Origin: JAICJR01 sp036555755
GTDB taxonomy: Bacteria > Actinomycetota > Thermoleophilia > Solirubrobacterales > Thermoleophilaceae
Direction: 5' to 3'
NCBI GenBank assembly: GCA_036555755.1
Contig: DATBKS010000162.1
Span: forward strand, 1-24,780
DNA: 24,780 nucleotides
Shown in pieces: positions 1 through 7,828 of this stretch. The translations under genes were made by a program, and so were the position numbers. The notes under the pieces were generated by a model. The model saw only the letters and a program-made list of their open reading frames with translations, was not told the origin of the DNA and did not search any database. Numbering within the stretch: the stretch's first letter is position 1; the number at the start of each line of letters is the position of its first letter.

Positions 1-861
1 GTGCTCGCGCTGGCCTGGCTGCCGACGGCCAACCTGTGGTGGACCGTCCCACCGCAGCTGCTCGCGGGCGCGGGGATGGGACTTGCGCTGACTGCACTCG
101 GAGGAGACTTGCTGCCAGAACGCACGCCGCGCGATGCCGCCCGCGTGCTCACCCTTCGCTACGCCGGCATCGCCGTGATCCTCGCCATAGCCGCCCCGAT
201 AGCGGCCCACGAGCTGAACGCCGCCACCGACAAGGCGCGGGAGCAGGGCGTGGCGCTCGTGCTCGACGCCTCGCTCCCTCCACTCGACAAGATCAAGCTC
301 GCGCCGGCGTTGCTGTCCGGGGTGCAGTCGGACGAGCCGCGCAGCGGCCTGCGACACGCCGTCGCCGCCGAGCGCGGGCGCTTCCACGGGGCGGACCTCG
401 AGACCTATGACGCGCTCGGGCACAGAGCGGACGACACGCTCATCGCCGCCGTGGGGAAAGCATTCCGCTCGTCATTCGTGCTGGCGGGCGTCGCCGGCTT
501 CCTCGCCGCCCTGCTGCTGGTCGCGGGTCTCCGCCTAGCGCCGTTGCTGGCCACCGCCGCGCTCGCCGCGGGGCTGCCACTGGCGTACGTGGGCCTCTAC
601 AGCGCGATCGCACCGGAGCCGCCCGCAATCCAGGACCCGTGCCACGCCAACCGCACGCCACCGAGCGGCGGCGGCATCACCGGCTTCCTGCAACGCCAGG
701 CGCTGGCTCTGCTCGACCAGACCGCGTGCCGGCTCGGCTCCTCGCGCGAGGAGCTCGTGCTCGCCCTGTCGGACAAGGCCGACGCGGCGCGCTTCAAGGC
801 CAAATACGGCGTCGACCCGAGCAAGGTCAGCGGCTTGCTGAAGGGTCTGATCGGCGGTTAG
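1..861 (+). CDS. C-terminal part of an MFS-type membrane transporter (5' partial)
   Basis: The frame is open from the first base of the window, so the true start lies upstream and only the last 286 or so residues are seen. Hydrophobic stretches at about residues 13-33, 53-68, 157-178 and 180-202 look like membrane helices. Between the second and third is a long polar loop (about 70-150), and after the last helix a polar tail of about 80 residues with two Cys. The loop-and-helix pattern resembles the C-terminal half of drug-efflux-like MFS proteins of high-GC actinobacteria, but the MFS hallmark motifs would lie upstream. That makes the family call an inference, and the substrate is unknown. 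The next gene starts 11 bases downstream and is probably co-transcribed. Confidence 0.6.
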   Translation: MLALAWLPTANLWWTVPPQLLAGAGMGLALTALGGDLLPERTPRDAARVLTLRYAGIAVILAIAAPIAAHELNAATDKAREQGVALVLDASLPPLDKIKLAPALLSGVQSDEPRSGLRHAVAAERGRFHGADLETYDALGHRADDTLIAAVGKAFRSSFVLAGVAGFLAALLLVAGLRLAPLLATAALAAGLPLAYVGLYSAIAPEPPAIQDPCHANRTPPSGGGITGFLQRQALALLDQTACRLGSSREELVLALSDKADAARFKAKYGVDPSKVSGLLKGLIGG

Positions 862-872
862 GGTCGCGCGAC

Positions 873-1460
873 ATGGACGAGCTGATTGCGGCGATAGTGG
901 CCGACGACGAGGCGACGGTGGCGACCCTGCTTCTGGGCGACGAGTCTTGCGCGACCCGCGAGGCCGTGCACGAGCAGTACCTCGAGGAGATCGGCCACCA
1001 CCTCTACGCGGGCGACACGCCGCTGCACATAGCCGCTGCCGCCTACCGCGTGCCGATGATCCGGGCACTCTTGGCGTGCGGCGCCGACGCCTCCGCGCGC
1101 AATCGCCGAGGGGCGGAGCCGCTCCACTACGCCGCCGACGGCATCCCCGGATCGCCCAACTGGAACCCGGCCGCGCAGCGCGAAGCCGTGGAGGCTCTCC
1201 TCGATGCAGGCGCCGATCCCAACGCGATCGACAAGAGCGGCGTCACGCCGCTCCACCGGGCCGTGAGAACCCGCAGTGCCGCTGCTGTGGCCGCTCTCCT
1301 CGACGGCGGCGCCGACCCGGAGCTCACCAACAAGCGCGGCTCGACACCGCTCGAGCTCGCCACCCGGATGACGGGCCGAGCCGGGGGCGGCTCGCCGGAG
1401 GCGAGGGCCGAGCAGGCGGAGATCATCCGTCTGTTCGAGCTGAACGCCGTGGCGCAGTAG
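873..1460 (+). CDS. Ankyrin-repeat protein
   Basis: A 195-residue protein made almost entirely of ankyrin repeats. Typical repeat cores are visible: GDTPLHIAA (about 47-55), AEPLHYAAD (81-89), VTPLHRAV (124-131) and STPLELA (157-163). Each is followed by an LL-x-GADP/GADA turn (about 66-72, 109-115, 142-148). Ankyrin repeats bind proteins, and here the partner is unknown. There is no signal peptide or membrane segment, so it is probably cytoplasmic. The ATG at 873 was chosen because the longer open frame upstream runs antisense-like through the transporter gene, whereas this start lies 11 bases after the transporter stop. Close spacing suggests an operon with the transporter. The repeats are clear; the cellular role is not. 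Confidence 0.85.
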   Translation: MDELIAAIVADDEATVATLLLGDESCATREAVHEQYLEEIGHHLYAGDTPLHIAAAAYRVPMIRALLACGADASARNRRGAEPLHYAADGIPGSPNWNPAAQREAVEALLDAGADPNAIDKSGVTPLHRAVRTRSAAAVAALLDGGADPELTNKRGSTPLELATRMTGRAGGGSPEARAEQAEIIRLFELNAVAQ

Positions 1461-1465
1461 GCGAG

Positions 1466-1482
1466 GCCCGCAAGGCGCGGGC
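1466..1482 (+). terminator. GC hairpin after the ankyrin gene, possible terminator
   Basis: GCCCGC (1466-1471) and GCGGGC (1477-1482) form a perfect 6-bp stem with a 5-base loop, six bases after the ankyrin stop codon. No T-run follows, so intrinsic termination is uncertain. Confidence 0.3.
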
Positions 1483-1520
1483 GGCGAGTATGCGGTACAC
1501 CCCCCGAACCCAACCAAGCC

Positions 1521-1526
1521 AGGAGG
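1521..1526 (+). promoter_or_regulatory. Strong Shine-Dalgarno site
   Basis: AGGAGG lies 7 bases before the ATG at 1534 and fixes that start. The in-frame ATG four codons on (M4) has no comparable site. Confidence 0.75.
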
Positions 1527-1533
1527 TGTCGAA

Positions 1534-1833
1534 ATGATCGTGATGTTCTCTGCCCGCCGTTTGAAGCCAGGTGCGTGGGACCAGTTCCGGAATGCCTGGG
1601 AAGGGGACGGAAGCCATCCGCCCGGACTCCAGCGCGCCTACCACGCCCGCAACATCCGCGACGAGGACGAGATCATCTCGTTCGGCCTCTTCGACATGTC
1701 GATGGACGACTACCACCGCTGGCGCGGCGAGGCCGATTCCCAGGAGAACCACCGGATCGATGCCCTGTCGGCCTTCGTCGAGAACGACCACGTCTCCGGC
1801 GTCTACGAGGTCATCGACGAGGTGAGCGACTAG
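1534..1833 (+). CDS. Small ABM-like (dimeric alpha-beta barrel) protein
   Basis: A 99-residue soluble protein with a perfect AGGAGG ribosome site. The N-terminal beta strand (MIVMFSARRLKPGA), a helix with W16, F18 and W22, a central strand (EIISFGLFDMS) and a C-terminal VYEVIDEV strand fit the ferredoxin-like layout of small antibiotic-biosynthesis-monooxygenase (ABM)-type proteins. That fold is inferred from the pattern only. No catalytic residues can be assigned, so it may be an oxygenase, a heme-degradation-like protein or a binding protein. The next gene starts 2 bases after its stop, so the two are probably translationally coupled. Confidence 0.7.
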   Translation: MIVMFSARRLKPGAWDQFRNAWEGDGSHPPGLQRAYHARNIRDEDEIISFGLFDMSMDDYHRWRGEADSQENHRIDALSAFVENDHVSGVYEVIDEVSD

Positions 1834-1835
1834 CC

Positions 1836-2105
1836 GTGGGCAAGCAGGTCGTGACCATGGTGATCGACGAGCCCGGGGCGCTCGGCGAGGGGGCCTGGAG
1901 GCGGCTCGGCGAGCAGCTTCCCGATGCGGACGTGGGCGAGCCCGATCCGGACACCGGCGTGTTCGACGTCACGCTCGACGCGGACTCGCGGGACGAGGCG
2001 CTCCAGACCGTCTTCGACGCGGTCGCAGCCGCGGGCGGAGACGACGAGCTCGTCTTCCTCGAGCACCCGGACATCCCCGAGCACTGGCGCAGCCGCCCGG
2101 CGTAG
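1836..2105 (+). CDS. Small acidic protein of unknown function
   Basis: An 89-residue protein starting at a GTG 2 bases after the preceding stop. The spacing suggests translational coupling and sets this start in preference to the longer open frame, which overlaps the previous gene. The product is soluble and acidic, with an N-terminal strand (KQVVTMVIDEPG), a D/E-rich middle (DVGEPDPDTGVFDVTLDADS) and a helix (RDEALQTVFDAVAAAG) ending in EHPDIPEHW. I do not recognise a family. The alternation of strand and helix is compatible with a small alpha/beta domain. It sits between an ABM-like protein and a cupin and is probably part of the same transcript. Confidence 0.6.
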   Translation: MGKQVVTMVIDEPGALGEGAWRRLGEQLPDADVGEPDPDTGVFDVTLDADSRDEALQTVFDAVAAAGGDDELVFLEHPDIPEHWRSRPA

Positions 2106-2141
2106 GCTGGCCGGGAGGCCCAAAGGAACCCACCTGATAAC

Positions 2142-2147
2142 AGGAGG
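2142..2147 (+). promoter_or_regulatory. Shine-Dalgarno site of the cupin gene
   Basis: AGGAGG lies 4 bases before the ATG at 2152. It supports that start over the much longer upstream frame. Confidence 0.65.
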
Positions 2148-2151
2148 CGGC

Positions 2152-2502
2152 ATGGAGACAGCAAGAGCGGACTACGTGGTCGAGCGCGTCGACGCCGAGG
2201 GCTTCGAGCCGGACATCATCGACGGGACGCAGGTCGGTGAGTTCCACGGCTTGGAGCCGGGAGGAGCGTCGACCGGCACGCTTGAGGTCGGCCTCTGGCG
2301 CTCGGATCCGGCGACCTACGACTACCTCTTCGAGACCGACGAGGCCTTCCACGTCGTCGAAGGAGCTGCCACGATCGAGCTCCTCGACAGCGGCGAGAAG
2401 ATCGTGGTGCGAGAGGGAGACGTGGCCTACTTCAAGGGCGGCACGCGATCGGTCTGGACGATCACGGAGCCGTTCAAGAAGTTCGTGGTGATCGCCGGCT
2501 AG
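2152..2502 (+). CDS. Cupin-domain protein (DUF861/Cupin_3-like)
   Basis: A 116-residue single-domain cupin. The core runs from about residue 30 to 112: GLWRSDPATYDYLFETDEAFHVVEG, an acidic beta strand, then VVREGDVAYFKGGTRSVWTITEPFKKFVVI. This matches the pattern of the DUF861/(S)-ureidoglycine aminohydrolase-type cupins, where a conserved Trp near the end of the barrel is usual. Only some typical metal ligands are visible (E65, H67), so a metal-dependent activity is not certain. Its stop overlaps the stop of the convergent amine oxidase gene on the tetranucleotide CTAG. Cupins of this class are often found near amine or ureide metabolism genes, so a link to the neighbouring oxidase is plausible but unproven. 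Confidence 0.85.
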   Translation: METARADYVVERVDAEGFEPDIIDGTQVGEFHGLEPGGASTGTLEVGLWRSDPATYDYLFETDEAFHVVEGAATIELLDSGEKIVVREGDVAYFKGGTRSVWTITEPFKKFVVIAG

Positions 2503-3794
2503 GCGGTCTTCGCCGCGGCCCAGTCGCCTGCGCGCAGGCCGGACTCGATCGCGCCGTCGATGAAGCCCGACCAGCCGTTGGCGAGGTCGGAGCCGGCGAG
2601 GATCACGTTGCCCTCGGGGCGGCGTATCGCGGCGTGGTGGTGCTCGTACCAGCCGGGACGGTGGATTGCCCAGGTGCCGCGCGAGAACTCGTCGGCGAAC
2701 CAGTTGTGGGCGGTCGCCTCGATCAGCTCGTAGCCGGGCAGCGTCTCGTCGAGGCTGGCCTGCATCCCGGCGCGGTCGGCCGGGTCGCAGCGCTCCGCGT
2801 CGGTGCCGAAGCCGATCATCAGCTGGGTGCCGTCGCCCACCAGGATCTCGCTGTCGAGATAGCCGAAGGGATGGCCGGGACGGATCGAGTTCTGGATCAC
2901 GTCCTCGCCGCGCGCGTGGATCATCACCTTGATCCCGCGGCTCGCCTGCCCGAGCGCGATCGCCTCCTGCTTGTCCTCCGGCAACCCCGGGTTGAAGTCG
3001 ATCCCGGCAAGGGCGTTCAGCGGCACGGCGACCACCGCGGCGTCGGCGCCGAACACGTCGCCGTCGCGCGTCTCGATCTCGACCTGCCCGTTCTGGCTCG
3101 CCACCGAGGCGACCGGCGTGTCGAGGCGGCGCTCGTACGGAGCGGCGTCGGCGATCGCATTCAGCAGCGCTCCGGTGCCGTCGTCCATCGTCACGCGCCC
3201 GCCCGTGTGCTGGGTGAGCTCGAGGCTGTAGCCGGAGAGCGCGTGCCAGCGCAGCACCGAGACCGCGCCCGCCTCGGTCAACGGCGCGTGGGCGAGCGAC
3301 TCGAGCTCGGCCTCGAGCACGTCGTGCTCCTCGTCATCGAGGTCCAGCTCGGCCAGCCGCTCGGCGATGCTCATGCGGTCGAAGCGCGCGAGCTCGGGCA
3401 GTGCCGTGAGCGGCGCGTGGGGCTGGGGGAGAGCGTCGCGGACGCCGTCCACGAACTTGTCCCAGCCGCGCCGCGCGATCGCGTCGCGCTCGGCGATGGT
3501 CCCGCTGCGGCGCTCGCCGTCGACGTGCCAGAGCGCGCGTCCGGCGTCGTCGCTGACCGTGACGGCGAGTCCGGCACGCGTGATCTCGGAGAAGGTGTGT
3601 GGCTGGTGCCAGTGCACCCACGCCCCGCCGTACTCGATCGGCAGGCCGTTCCACTGGGTGCTCCAGGTGCGCCCGCCGAGCCGGTCGCGGCCTTCCAGCA
3701 GGAGTGTGCGCCGACCCCTGAGGGCGCACTCGCGCGCCGCGGTGACGCCCGCGAATCCGCCTCCGACCACGATCACGTCATAGCGATCAGGCAT
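2499..3794 (-). CDS. Flavin-dependent amine oxidase 1 (FAD/NAD(P)-binding)
   Basis: A 431-residue flavoprotein of the flavin monoamine oxidase family, which oxidises primary or secondary amines to aldehyde/imine, ammonia and H2O2. The N-terminal dinucleotide fold is clear: VVGGGFAG at about 9-16, the ribose-binding acid E34, and the following RLGGRTWS motif at 38-45. The second FAD motif near the C-terminus reads VILAGSDLANGWSGFIDGAIESG (about 397-419). The SGGC-type Cys that carries covalent FAD in mitochondrial MAO is absent, so FAD is probably non-covalent. No signal peptide is seen, so it is cytoplasmic. The ATG at 3794 has no clear ribosome site and lies only about 9 bases below the predicted transcription start, so translation may be nearly leaderless. 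It diverges from the TetR gene and its promoter carries the shared GTAC dyad. Location beside pot genes suggests an amine or polyamine substrate; the exact one is unknown. Confidence 0.9.
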   Translation of the reverse strand: MPDRYDVIVVGGGFAGVTAARECALRGRRTLLLEGRDRLGGRTWSTQWNGLPIEYGGAWVHWHQPHTFSEITRAGLAVTVSDDAGRALWHVDGERRSGTIAERDAIARRGWDKFVDGVRDALPQPHAPLTALPELARFDRMSIAERLAELDLDDEEHDVLEAELESLAHAPLTEAGAVSVLRWHALSGYSLELTQHTGGRVTMDDGTGALLNAIADAAPYERRLDTPVASVASQNGQVEIETRDGDVFGADAAVVAVPLNALAGIDFNPGLPEDKQEAIALGQASRGIKVMIHARGEDVIQNSIRPGHPFGYLDSEILVGDGTQLMIGFGTDAERCDPADRAGMQASLDETLPGYELIEATAHNWFADEFSRGTWAIHRPGWYEHHHAAIRRPEGNVILAGSDLANGWSGFIDGAIESGLRAGDWAAAKTA

Positions 3795-3799
3795 GGCTT

Positions 3800-3817
3800 G
3801 TACAACTGTACTAGACG
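3800..3817. promoter_or_regulatory. Candidate TetR operator and -10 region of amine oxidase 1
   Basis: GTACA-AC-TGTAC (3800-3811) is a perfect 5-bp dyad with a 2-base centre. On the minus strand it overlaps a possible -10 hexamer, TCTAGT (3810-3815). The same 18-base pattern, with 14 of 18 positions identical, recurs in front of potD at 10103-10120, in the same orientation relative to its gene. Confidence 0.5.
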
Positions 3818-3855
3818 CATGAACAGCCTGCCGATCAGACGTTTCACGACCCTCT

Positions 3856-3869
3856 CCGTACGGTACATT
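3856..3869. promoter_or_regulatory. GTAC-rich site in front of the TetR gene
   Basis: CCGTACGG (3856-3863) is an 8-base palindrome. It is followed at once by a second GTAC (3863-3866) that merges into a TACATT (-10-like, 3864-3869), 17 bases before the TetR start. It shares the GTAC core with the 3800 element but not its spacing, so autoregulation here is only a possibility. Confidence 0.3.
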
Positions 3870-3886
3870 CGTGCAAGCGCTTCCAA

Positions 3887-4498
3887 ATGAGAGCCCCGGT
3901 GAACAGCAAGCGCCAGAACCCCCGGCGCCGTGACATCCTCGAAGCGACGCTGCGGGTGATCGGCGAGGGCGGCGTGAACAGCGTCACGCACCGGGCGGTC
4001 GCGCAGGAAGCCGGCGTCTCGCTCGCCTCCACCACCTACTACTTCGACTCGAAGAGCGCCCTAATCGAGGAGGCGCTCGACCTGATGATCGCCCGCTCCA
4101 CCGAGTGCGTGCTCGAGTTCACCACCTGCCCGGCGGAGATCTCCCAGGCCGAGCTGATTGAGCGGATCGTGGGCTTCGCCGACGCGCAGATCACCGATCC
4201 CAACGCCTTCCTCACCGCCCAGTACGAGCTGATGCTGGAGGCCGGGCGCGCCGAGTATCTGCGGCCGCTCGCCCGCCGCTGGACGATCGCCTATATGGAC
4301 GGCTTCAGCCACGTCGTCCAGAGCGCCGGCCTGCCGCGCCCGAAGGTGGCTGCCGAGGTGATCATGAAGTTCGTCGAAGGAGCGCTGCTCGACTACGCGA
4401 TGACGCCGAGCGACGACTTCCTCGAGAGCTACTTCCGCCCGCATCTCACCGACCTCGTGAAGGTCTGGGCCAAGGGCAACGGCCACCGAAAGGCATGA
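3887..4498 (+). CDS. TetR-family transcriptional regulator
   Basis: A 203-residue regulator. The N-terminal helix-turn-helix is typical: RRRDILEATLRVIGEGGVNSVTHRAVAQEAGVSLASTTYYFDSKSALIEEAL (about residues 13-64), with the YYF-S-K turn that ends TetR DNA-binding domains. The rest is an all-helical ligand and dimer domain with several Cys. TetR proteins usually repress nearby genes and are released by a small ligand. Here the gene diverges from amine oxidase 1 and overlaps amine oxidase 2 by ATGA, so an amine or its aldehyde is a reasonable ligand guess. A GTG four codons downstream (3899) is an alternative start. The GTAC dyads in its own spacer and before potD are candidate operators. Confidence 0.92.
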   Translation: MRAPVNSKRQNPRRRDILEATLRVIGEGGVNSVTHRAVAQEAGVSLASTTYYFDSKSALIEEALDLMIARSTECVLEFTTCPAEISQAELIERIVGFADAQITDPNAFLTAQYELMLEAGRAEYLRPLARRWTIAYMDGFSHVVQSAGLPRPKVAAEVIMKFVEGALLDYAMTPSDDFLESYFRPHLTDLVKVWAKGNGHRKA

Positions 4499-5835
4499 GC
4501 GCCGACTCCGCCCGCCGGGACGTGGTGGTGGTCGGTGCCGGCCTCGCCGGGCTCTCGTGTGCGCGCGATCTGGCGAGCGCTGGAACGGACGTCTTGATCC
4601 TCGAGGCGCGGGAGCGGCCCGGCGGCCGCGTGGACCAGCTCACGACGGACGACGGGCGGGTGGTCCAGCTCGGCGGCGAGGTGATCGCCAAGTTCCACAC
4701 GAGCTACCTGGAGCTCGTCCGCGAGCTCGGCCTGACCGTGAGCGAGGCGTTCCCGAGCTTCCCAGGCGAGCTCACCTGGGGGCTGACCGACGGCACGTTC
4801 GTCGGCGACACCCCGCCCTGGCTCACGCCCACCGAGCTGGGCGCCTGGAGCGAGGCGGAGCAGCGCTTCTGCAAGCTCGCTCGCGACGTCGACCCCGACG
4901 ACCCGTGGTCCCATCCCGACGCCGAGCGCCTCGACCGAGTGAGCATCGGCCAGTTCCTGCGCGACAACTCGGTCTCGGCGGAGGGCATCCGGCTGAGCGA
5001 GGTGCATCACCTCGGCCTCGCCGCTGACTCGGTGTGGCGCACCTCTCTGCTCAGCGAGCTGCGCAAGGCGGCCGTGGCGGGCGCCACCGGCTTCTACGAC
5101 GAGGACGTCTGGGAGACGCACGGCGTAGCGGAGGGATCGGCCAGCGTCGCGCGCCGGATGGCGGACGAGCTCGCCGACCGCATCAGCTACGAGACCGCCG
5201 TCGCGGCGATCAGCATCGGCCAGCCCACCTGCACGGTCACCCTCGCGGACGGCGCGCACATCGAGTGCGGCGCGGTGGTGAGCGCCGTGCCCGCCGGCCC
5301 GCTGCGCGACATCGCGATCAGCGGCGTCTCCGACGAGCGGCTCGCGTCGCTCCATTCGCTGCGCCACTCGGTGGCCATCAAGCTCGTCCTCGTCTGGGAG
5401 GACTCGTGGTGGCTCGAGCTCGGCCGCGACGGCTTCGTCCGCAGCGAGCTCGACATCGGCTGCTCCTGGCCCCAGCTCGAGCAGGGTGTGCAGAGCATCC
5501 TCATCCCGCCCGACCGCGTCGGGCCATACCTCGCCACCGCGCCCGAGCAGCGCAAGCAGGAGGTCGCCGCCATGCTGAGTGATCTGCTCGGCCAGCCGGA
5601 CAACGTGCCCGATCTCGTCGAGGAACGCCTCTACGCCGTCGACCCGTGGACGCAGGGCTACATCACGGGCTGGCGGCCAGGCGACGTGATGCGCGTCGGC
5701 CCGCTGCACGCCAGGCACGAGCCGCCGTTCTACGTCTGCGGCTCGGACTTCTGGGTGTGCGGCTACATGGAGGGCGCCGTGCGCACCGGCCGCGGAGCCG
5801 CCAGGGCACTGCTCGGCGGCGAGCCCGCCGCCTAG
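4495..5835 (+). CDS. Flavin-dependent amine oxidase 2
   Basis: A 446-residue flavin monoamine oxidase family protein. VVVGAGLAGLSCARDL (about 11-26) is the FAD-binding glycine loop, E37 is the ribose acid, and ERPGGRVD follows at 40-47. The C-terminal FAD motif reads YVCGSDFWVCGYMEGAVRTGRGAA, close to the usual GYMEGA-x-x-SG form. It is clearly paralogous to the divergent oxidase at 2499-3794 but not closely so. That gene has GWSGFIDGAIESG at the same place, suggesting different substrates. The start overlaps the TetR stop by ATGA, so the two are translationally coupled and probably co-regulated. Its stop overlaps the stop of potA on CTAG. The substrate cannot be read from the sequence; putrescine or another biogenic amine is suggested by the pot operon. 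Confidence 0.9.
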   Translation: MSADSARRDVVVVGAGLAGLSCARDLASAGTDVLILEARERPGGRVDQLTTDDGRVVQLGGEVIAKFHTSYLELVRELGLTVSEAFPSFPGELTWGLTDGTFVGDTPPWLTPTELGAWSEAEQRFCKLARDVDPDDPWSHPDAERLDRVSIGQFLRDNSVSAEGIRLSEVHHLGLAADSVWRTSLLSELRKAAVAGATGFYDEDVWETHGVAEGSASVARRMADELADRISYETAVAAISIGQPTCTVTLADGAHIECGAVVSAVPAGPLRDIAISGVSDERLASLHSLRHSVAIKLVLVWEDSWWLELGRDGFVRSELDIGCSWPQLEQGVQSILIPPDRVGPYLATAPEQRKQEVAAMLSDLLGQPDNVPDLVEERLYAVDPWTQGYITGWRPGDVMRVGPLHARHEPPFYVCGSDFWVCGYMEGAVRTGRGAARALLGGEPAA

Positions 5836-6974
5836 GCCCGCACGTTCTCGATCGTCTCTTCCTGCGGGACGGCCTGGTCCGAGGCCGAGGGCTCCTCGCT
5901 CATCGTGAGCACCCGTAGCCCGTCGGGCGGGAGGTGGACGCTCACCGCCGCTCCCGGCTCGAGCGACACCGTCTGCGGCTTGCCGTCGTTCGCCACAGTG
6001 GCCTTGAGCAGCTCGCCGCCGAGAACGCGCACATGCACCTCGTGCGACCCGCCGAGGAAGACCGAGCGCTCCACCATCCCCGGCATCCGCTCGTCGCCGG
6101 TGTTGGCGTGCGGCTCGATGCCGATGCGCTCCGGCCGGATCATCACCTTCACCTCGCCGCGCGCCTCGATCGCGCCCTGCTGCGCGCGCATCGTGCGGTC
6201 GCCGATCCGGACGGTGCACGCCCCGCCGTCGGGTCCAACGGCCTCGGCGGAGAGCAGGTTCGAGACGCCGAGAAAGTCGGCCACGAAGACCGTGTCCGGC
6301 TCCTCGTAGATCGCCCGCGGCGACGCCGCCTGCTCGACGTTGCCCTTGTTCATCACCGCGATCCGGTCGCTCATCGTGAGCGCCTCCTCCTGATCGTGCG
6401 TGACGAACACGAACGTGATCCCCAGCTCGGACTGCAGGGCCTTGAGCTCGACCTGCAGGTTCTTGCGGAGCTTCGCGTCGAGGGCGCCGAGCGGCTCGTC
6501 GAGCAGCAGCACCTGCGGGCGCAGCACGAGCGCGCGGGCGAGCGCGACACGCTGCTGCTGGCCGCCCGAGAGCTGATCCGCCTTGCGGTTCGCGAACTCG
6601 GTGAGGTTGACGAGATCGAGCGCATCCGCCACCCGCTTGGCCCGCTCCTCCTTCGTGAGCTTGTGGTACTTCAGCCCGAAGGCGACGTTCTTGTGTACGT
6701 CGAGGTGGGGGAACAGCGCGTAGCTCTGGAACACCGTGTTCACGTTGCGCTGGTGCGGGGGCGTGCGGGCGACGTCGCTGCCGTCGAGCAGGATCCGCCC
6801 GCTGGTGGGGCGCTCGAAGCCGGCGATCATGCGCAGCGTCGTGGTCTTCCCGCAGCCGGACGGGCCGAGCAGCGTGAAGAACTCGCCGGCCGGCATGTCG
6901 AGGCTGATGCCCGCGACGGCCACGTGCTCGTCGAAGACCTTCGTCAGTTCCTCGAGCTGGATCTCCCCGGACAT
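5832..6974 (-). CDS. potA: Polyamine ABC transporter ATPase PotA
   Basis: A 380-residue ABC ATPase, close to the usual PotA length. Walker A is GPSGCGKTT (37-45), the Q-loop is VFQSYALFP (81-89), the signature is LSGGQQQR (135-142), Walker B is LLLDEP (156-161), and the switch His lies in FVTHDQEEA. The C-terminal 120 residues form a TOBE-like domain (from about 250), typical of the spermidine/putrescine and related (CUT1/PotA/FbpC) group. It powers import through PotB/PotC. It is last in the operon and overlaps potC by one base (TGATG). Iron(III) or other substrates use similar ATPases, but the PotB/C/D neighbours make polyamine by far the best call. Confidence 0.93.
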   Translation of the reverse strand: MSGEIQLEELTKVFDEHVAVAGISLDMPAGEFFTLLGPSGCGKTTTLRMIAGFERPTSGRILLDGSDVARTPPHQRNVNTVFQSYALFPHLDVHKNVAFGLKYHKLTKEERAKRVADALDLVNLTEFANRKADQLSGGQQQRVALARALVLRPQVLLLDEPLGALDAKLRKNLQVELKALQSELGITFVFVTHDQEEALTMSDRIAVMNKGNVEQAASPRAIYEEPDTVFVADFLGVSNLLSAEAVGPDGGACTVRIGDRTMRAQQGAIEARGEVKVMIRPERIGIEPHANTGDERMPGMVERSVFLGGSHEVHVRVLGGELLKATVANDGKPQTVSLEPGAAVSVHLPPDGLRVLTMSEEPSASDQAVPQEETIENVRA

Positions 6975-7828
6975 CAGACCTCCAGTGTGGCGAGTGAGGC
7001 GGCCTCGTCGCGGCCGGCAAAGCGGCGGTAGACGAGGAACGCGGCTGTCAGCGTCAAGAGCGTGATCACGAGGCCCACCGTGGCGAGCGCGTTGAGGGCC
7101 GGCGTGGGCGCGCCGCGCGCGCTCGAGTAGAGCAGCATCGAGACGGTGGTCGTGCTTGCATCACTTGACAGGTACTGCGTCACGACGAAATCGTCAATCG
7201 AAACGGCGAACGTGACGGCGGCGCTGGCGACGATCGCGGGTGCGAGCAACGGCAGCAGGACGCGCGTGAGCTGATGGCGCGGCGGCGCGCCGAGATCGGC
7301 CGCCACCTCCTCGTACTCGGGCCCAATGGACACAAGTCTGCCGCGCACGATCACCACCACGTAGGAGAGGGTGAAGGTGACCTGCCCGATCACCTGCGCC
7401 TCGGTGCCGAGCCCGATCCCCGGGAAGATGCGCAGGAAGAGCAACAGCAGAGCGACGCCCATCACGATCTCGGGCGTGACGAGCGGCAGCAGCATCACCG
7501 TGTTCACCGTGCCGCTCCCCCGCCCGCGCCAGCGCTGCAGGCCGAGCGCGAGTGCCACGCCGAGCGGCGTCGCGACGGCAACGCAGATGATGGCCAGGAG
7601 CAGGGTGTGCTTGAGCGCGCCCTGCAGCGCGGGGTCATGGAACACGCTGCCGGTCTGACCCGTGAACCAGCGGAACGAGAAGCCCTGCCAAGTGGTGCGC
7701 GAACGGCCGTTGTTGAACGCAAACGCCACCGCCAGCAGCACCGGCAGCACCGACCAGATCACATACAGGACCGTGATCAGCGCGAGGAAGCGCGGCTTGC
7801 CCCAGGGGTTGCGCAGCCGGGCCATCAT
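6974..7828 (-). CDS. potC: Polyamine ABC transporter permease PotC
   Basis: A 284-residue inner-membrane permease with about six hydrophobic segments (near 18-38, 73-95, 108-130, 145-160, 203-221 and 245-266). The cytoplasmic EAA loop that contacts the ATPase reads EVAADLGAPPRHQLTRVLLP (about 174-193). The order in the operon (D-B-C-A) and the sequence identify the PotC-type subunit. The start is either the ATG at 7828 (4-base ATGA overlap with potB) or the one at 7825 (one-base TGATG overlap, the same pattern as the other two junctions). Confidence 0.9.
   Translation of the reverse strand: MMARLRNPWGKPRFLALITVLYVIWSVLPVLLAVAFAFNNGRSRTTWQGFSFRWFTGQTGSVFHDPALQGALKHTLLLAIICVAVATPLGVALALGLQRWRGRGSGTVNTVMLLPLVTPEIVMGVALLLLFLRIFPGIGLGTEAQVIGQVTFTLSYVVVIVRGRLVSIGPEYEEVAADLGAPPRHQLTRVLLPLLAPAIVASAAVTFAVSIDDFVVTQYLSSDASTTTVSMLLYSSARGAPTPALNALATVGLVITLLTLTAAFLVYRRFAGRDEAASLATLEV

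Noticed and set aside
2634..3890. 418-codon plus-strand frame opposite amine oxidase 1
   Set aside because: Shadow frame without motifs; it also crosses the promoter region.
4429..7020. 863-codon open frame on the minus strand
   Set aside because: It runs antisense through amine oxidase 2 and out of frame through potA. The product is a low-complexity Arg/Ala/Gly string, an expected effect of high GC, and both real genes have clear family motifs.
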